15,671 nucleotides of DNA from Sphingomonadaceae bacterium (GTDB taxonomy: Bacteria > Pseudomonadota > Alphaproteobacteria > Sphingomonadales > Sphingomonadaceae), in NCBI GenBank assembly GCA_019454625.1, contig JACFNY010000004.1, positions 1-15,671 on the forward strand, given 5' to 3'. The notes below the pieces were generated by a model, which was given only the letters and a program-made list of their open reading frames with translations, searched no databases and had not been told where the DNA came from. Below, one piece after another: positions 14,703-15,671 of the stretch (positions are counted from its first letter, which is position 1; each line of letters starts with the position of its first letter). Made by a program: the position numbers and the translations under genes.

Positions 14703-15032
14703 AGTCGGTTCGATTTTGAATGGATCGCCAGTATCCCCCCCTCCCTCTTCAGGGGAAGGGTCGGGGAGTGGGGCGGTCATGATAAGCTGTGTCGAGCTTG
14801 GGGAAACGCTCCACCCCAACCCCTCCCCTGAAGAGGGAGGGGCTTCGGGGATCAGGCTCGGGTCGGCGCAAATCCGGGCTGCCATACGGTCGGGCGCGCC
14901 CTGATCGCTCAATCTGTGGATGATTCCCTGTGCCCCCGGCGTGCATTGCGACCGCAGCGCGCAGGTCTTGCACGCTGAACTCCGGCAGCGGATCGCCCGA
15001 GTGCATGTCACTCAGCCTTAGCCAAATGTCCA
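14703..15032. other. Gene-free interval
   Basis: No convincing coding sequence is found. The interval holds the inverted repeat at 14738-14842 and then about 190 bases of ordinary GC-rich sequence. An open frame on the minus strand from 15033 (ATG, MDIWLRLSDMHSGD) runs through the repeat to 14749 and matches nothing I recognise. It may be a gene remnant or chance. Confidence 0.5.
14738..14842. repeat. REP/MITE-like long imperfect inverted repeat
   Basis: Arms at 14738-14773 and 14811-14842 are imperfect reverse complements, with an 18-base identical core (CCCCTCCCTCTTCAGGGG on the left and its complement on the right) and a few mismatches beyond. They flank about 37 bases. The whole could fold into one long hairpin. 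Each arm also contains a small internal palindrome, CCCCT-CCCTCTTC-AGGGG. Repeats of this type are common between genes in sphingomonad genomes, as I recall. It lies just after the catabolic cluster. Confidence 0.7.
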
Positions 15033-15067
15033 TTGACTTGCTTCTTTTTTGTTGTATAAACACAACA
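15033..15067 (+). promoter_or_regulatory. Promoter of the XRE gene with overlapping operator-like inverted repeat
   Basis: TTGACT (15033-15038), 16 bases, TATAAA (15055-15060) is the best sigma-70 promoter in the window. The inverted repeat TGTTGT (15050-15055) / ACAACA (15062-15067) straddles the -10 box and the start point, the position expected for an autorepressed regulator. Confidence 0.65.
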
Positions 15068-15093
15068 TATCATTATCAATTCAAGACGATTTT

Positions 15094-15354
15094 GTGATAA
15101 ACTTATATAACCGCATCGCTGTCTTTCGAGCCGAACGCGGCGTGTCCCGCCGCGAACTCGCGGAGGCGGTGGGTGTGAACAACCAGACGATCGGCTATCT
15201 CGAGCGGGGCGACTACAAGCCCAGCCTCGAGCTCGCGATGAAGATCGCCGTCTATTTCGAAGTGCCGATCGAGCTTCTGTTTTCCTTCCGTCCCTTCGAA
15301 CCAGTCGCAGACACATTACGCCGTGCCGCCGCGGCCGGAGACCAACCCTCATGA
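15094..15354 (+). CDS. Small XRE-family HTH transcriptional regulator
   Basis: This 86-residue DNA-binding protein has a Cro/CI-type helix-turn-helix. The N-terminal VFRAERGVSRRELAEAVGVNNQTIGYLERGDYKPSLELAMKIA (10-52) contains both HTH helices, and YFEVPIELLFSF closes the domain. It matches the short YozG/HipB-like regulators that sit beside membrane protein genes. GTG at 15094 is chosen because transcription should begin near 15067, so the upstream in-frame TTG codons (15049, 15052) would not be in the mRNA. No strong ribosome site is seen. Its stop overlaps the next ATG (ATGA), implying coupled expression; the inverted repeat in its promoter suggests autoregulation. Confidence 0.86.
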   Translation: MINLYNRIAVFRAERGVSRRELAEAVGVNNQTIGYLERGDYKPSLELAMKIAVYFEVPIELLFSFRPFEPVADTLRRAAAAGDQPS

Positions 15355-15671
15355 CCCTGCTCGAAAAAATGGACCGCCTCGTCCATGCGACGCGGCTCGA
15401 CAAGATCATCTTTATGAAAACGCCGCCGCGAAGCTTTCGCTGGGCGCCGCTACTGGTGGTCGCGGCCATGATCCTGGGCTTCGTGCTGATGGCCAGGGCC
15501 GGAATAGCGATTGCCGCCGATTTCCTGATCGGGTGGCTGATCTTCTATGGCGCGATCCTCGCCGCCGCCTTTCTTCGCGCCTTGGGACCCCGATTCACGG
15601 CGACCGTTAACCGACCGCTGGATGAGCGCGAACTCATGGTGAAGGCTCGCGCGCACGCCACCTCGGGCGTC
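15351..15671 (+). CDS. Membrane protein co-encoded with the XRE regulator (partial, runs off the window)
   Basis: The first 107 residues are present. A polar, basic N-terminus (1-30) is followed by two membrane helices near 32-50 and 55-76, and then a cytoplasmic-type segment with LDERELMVKARAHA at 90-103. The L-D-E-R-E motif with a following A-x-A recalls small integral membrane proteins (DUF2178-like) often paired with short XRE regulators; that assignment is tentative. The ATG overlaps the regulator's stop by ATGA. The function is unknown. Confidence 0.75.
   Translation, partial: MTLLEKMDRLVHATRLDKIIFMKTPPRSFRWAPLLVVAAMILGFVLMARAGIAIAADFLIGWLIFYGAILAAAFLRALGPRFTATVNRPLDERELMVKARAHATSGV

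Noticed and set aside
13617..15011. 464-codon open frame on the minus strand
   Set aside because: It is antisense to the MetE-like gene in a GC-rich genome, where the antisense of a real gene often stays open. Its translation is Arg- and Val-rich without any domain.
14703..15032. tRNA or other structured RNA gene
   Set aside because: No cloverleaf, anticodon arm or CCA end can be traced on either strand.
14749..15033. Minus-strand frame starting MDIWLRLSDMHSGD
   Set aside because: The first 40 residues look protein-like, but the rest is the translated REP-like repeat. Its ATG also lies within the XRE promoter. At most it is a gene remnant.

Overview
The window is GC-rich, densely packed DNA from an alphaproteobacterium, most likely a sphingomonad (Sphingomonadales). 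The evidence is the petA-petB pair next to trmL-hemF, a DUF1476 gene beside bolA and a CGFS glutaredoxin, separate purS and purQ genes, and a spinster-type MFS carrier with SDR and VOC genes of the kind common in sphingomonad catabolic loci. This assignment comes from family knowledge and gene order, not from a database search.

Layout: (1) 1-1059, minus strand: Rieske protein and the start of cytochrome b of the bc1 complex. (2) 1221-2521, plus: trmL and hemF, overlapping by ATGA. (3) 4182-2518, minus: a four-gene unit, DUF1476 / bolA / grxD / membrane protein, converging on hemF with overlapping stop codons. (4) 4341-5495, plus: a DUF3667 zinc-ribbon membrane protein with a coiled-coil insertion; its stop codon lies in the loop of a perfect 13-bp hairpin. 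(5) 5635-7791: purC, then two tandem 54-residue membrane proteins on the opposite strand, then purS-purQ. purL, usually the next gene in alphaproteobacteria, is absent. (6) 7816-14702: an accessory, probably catabolic cluster of SDR (minus), MFS carrier, SDR, SnoaL-like protein and VOC protein (plus), acyl-CoA ligase (minus) and a MetE-C-domain-like protein (plus). (7) 14703-15093: no gene, but a long REP/MITE-like inverted repeat and a strong promoter. (8) 15094 to the end: a small XRE regulator overlapping a membrane protein gene that leaves the window.

Regions 1-5 are housekeeping: respiration, tRNA wobble modification, haem synthesis, Fe-S handling and purine synthesis. Region 6 looks like a self-contained uptake and degradation module. 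It has one importer, two NAD(P)-dependent alcohol/ketone dehydrogenases, two small alpha/beta-barrel or metal-fold enzymes, a CoA-activating ligase and an unusual zinc methyl- or alkyl-transferase. The substrate cannot be read from sequence. Its two divergent promoter regions share a related AT-rich element of about 25 bp, and the VOC gene has its own promoter overlapped by a perfect 14+14 bp palindrome. This is the best candidate here for an undescribed system.
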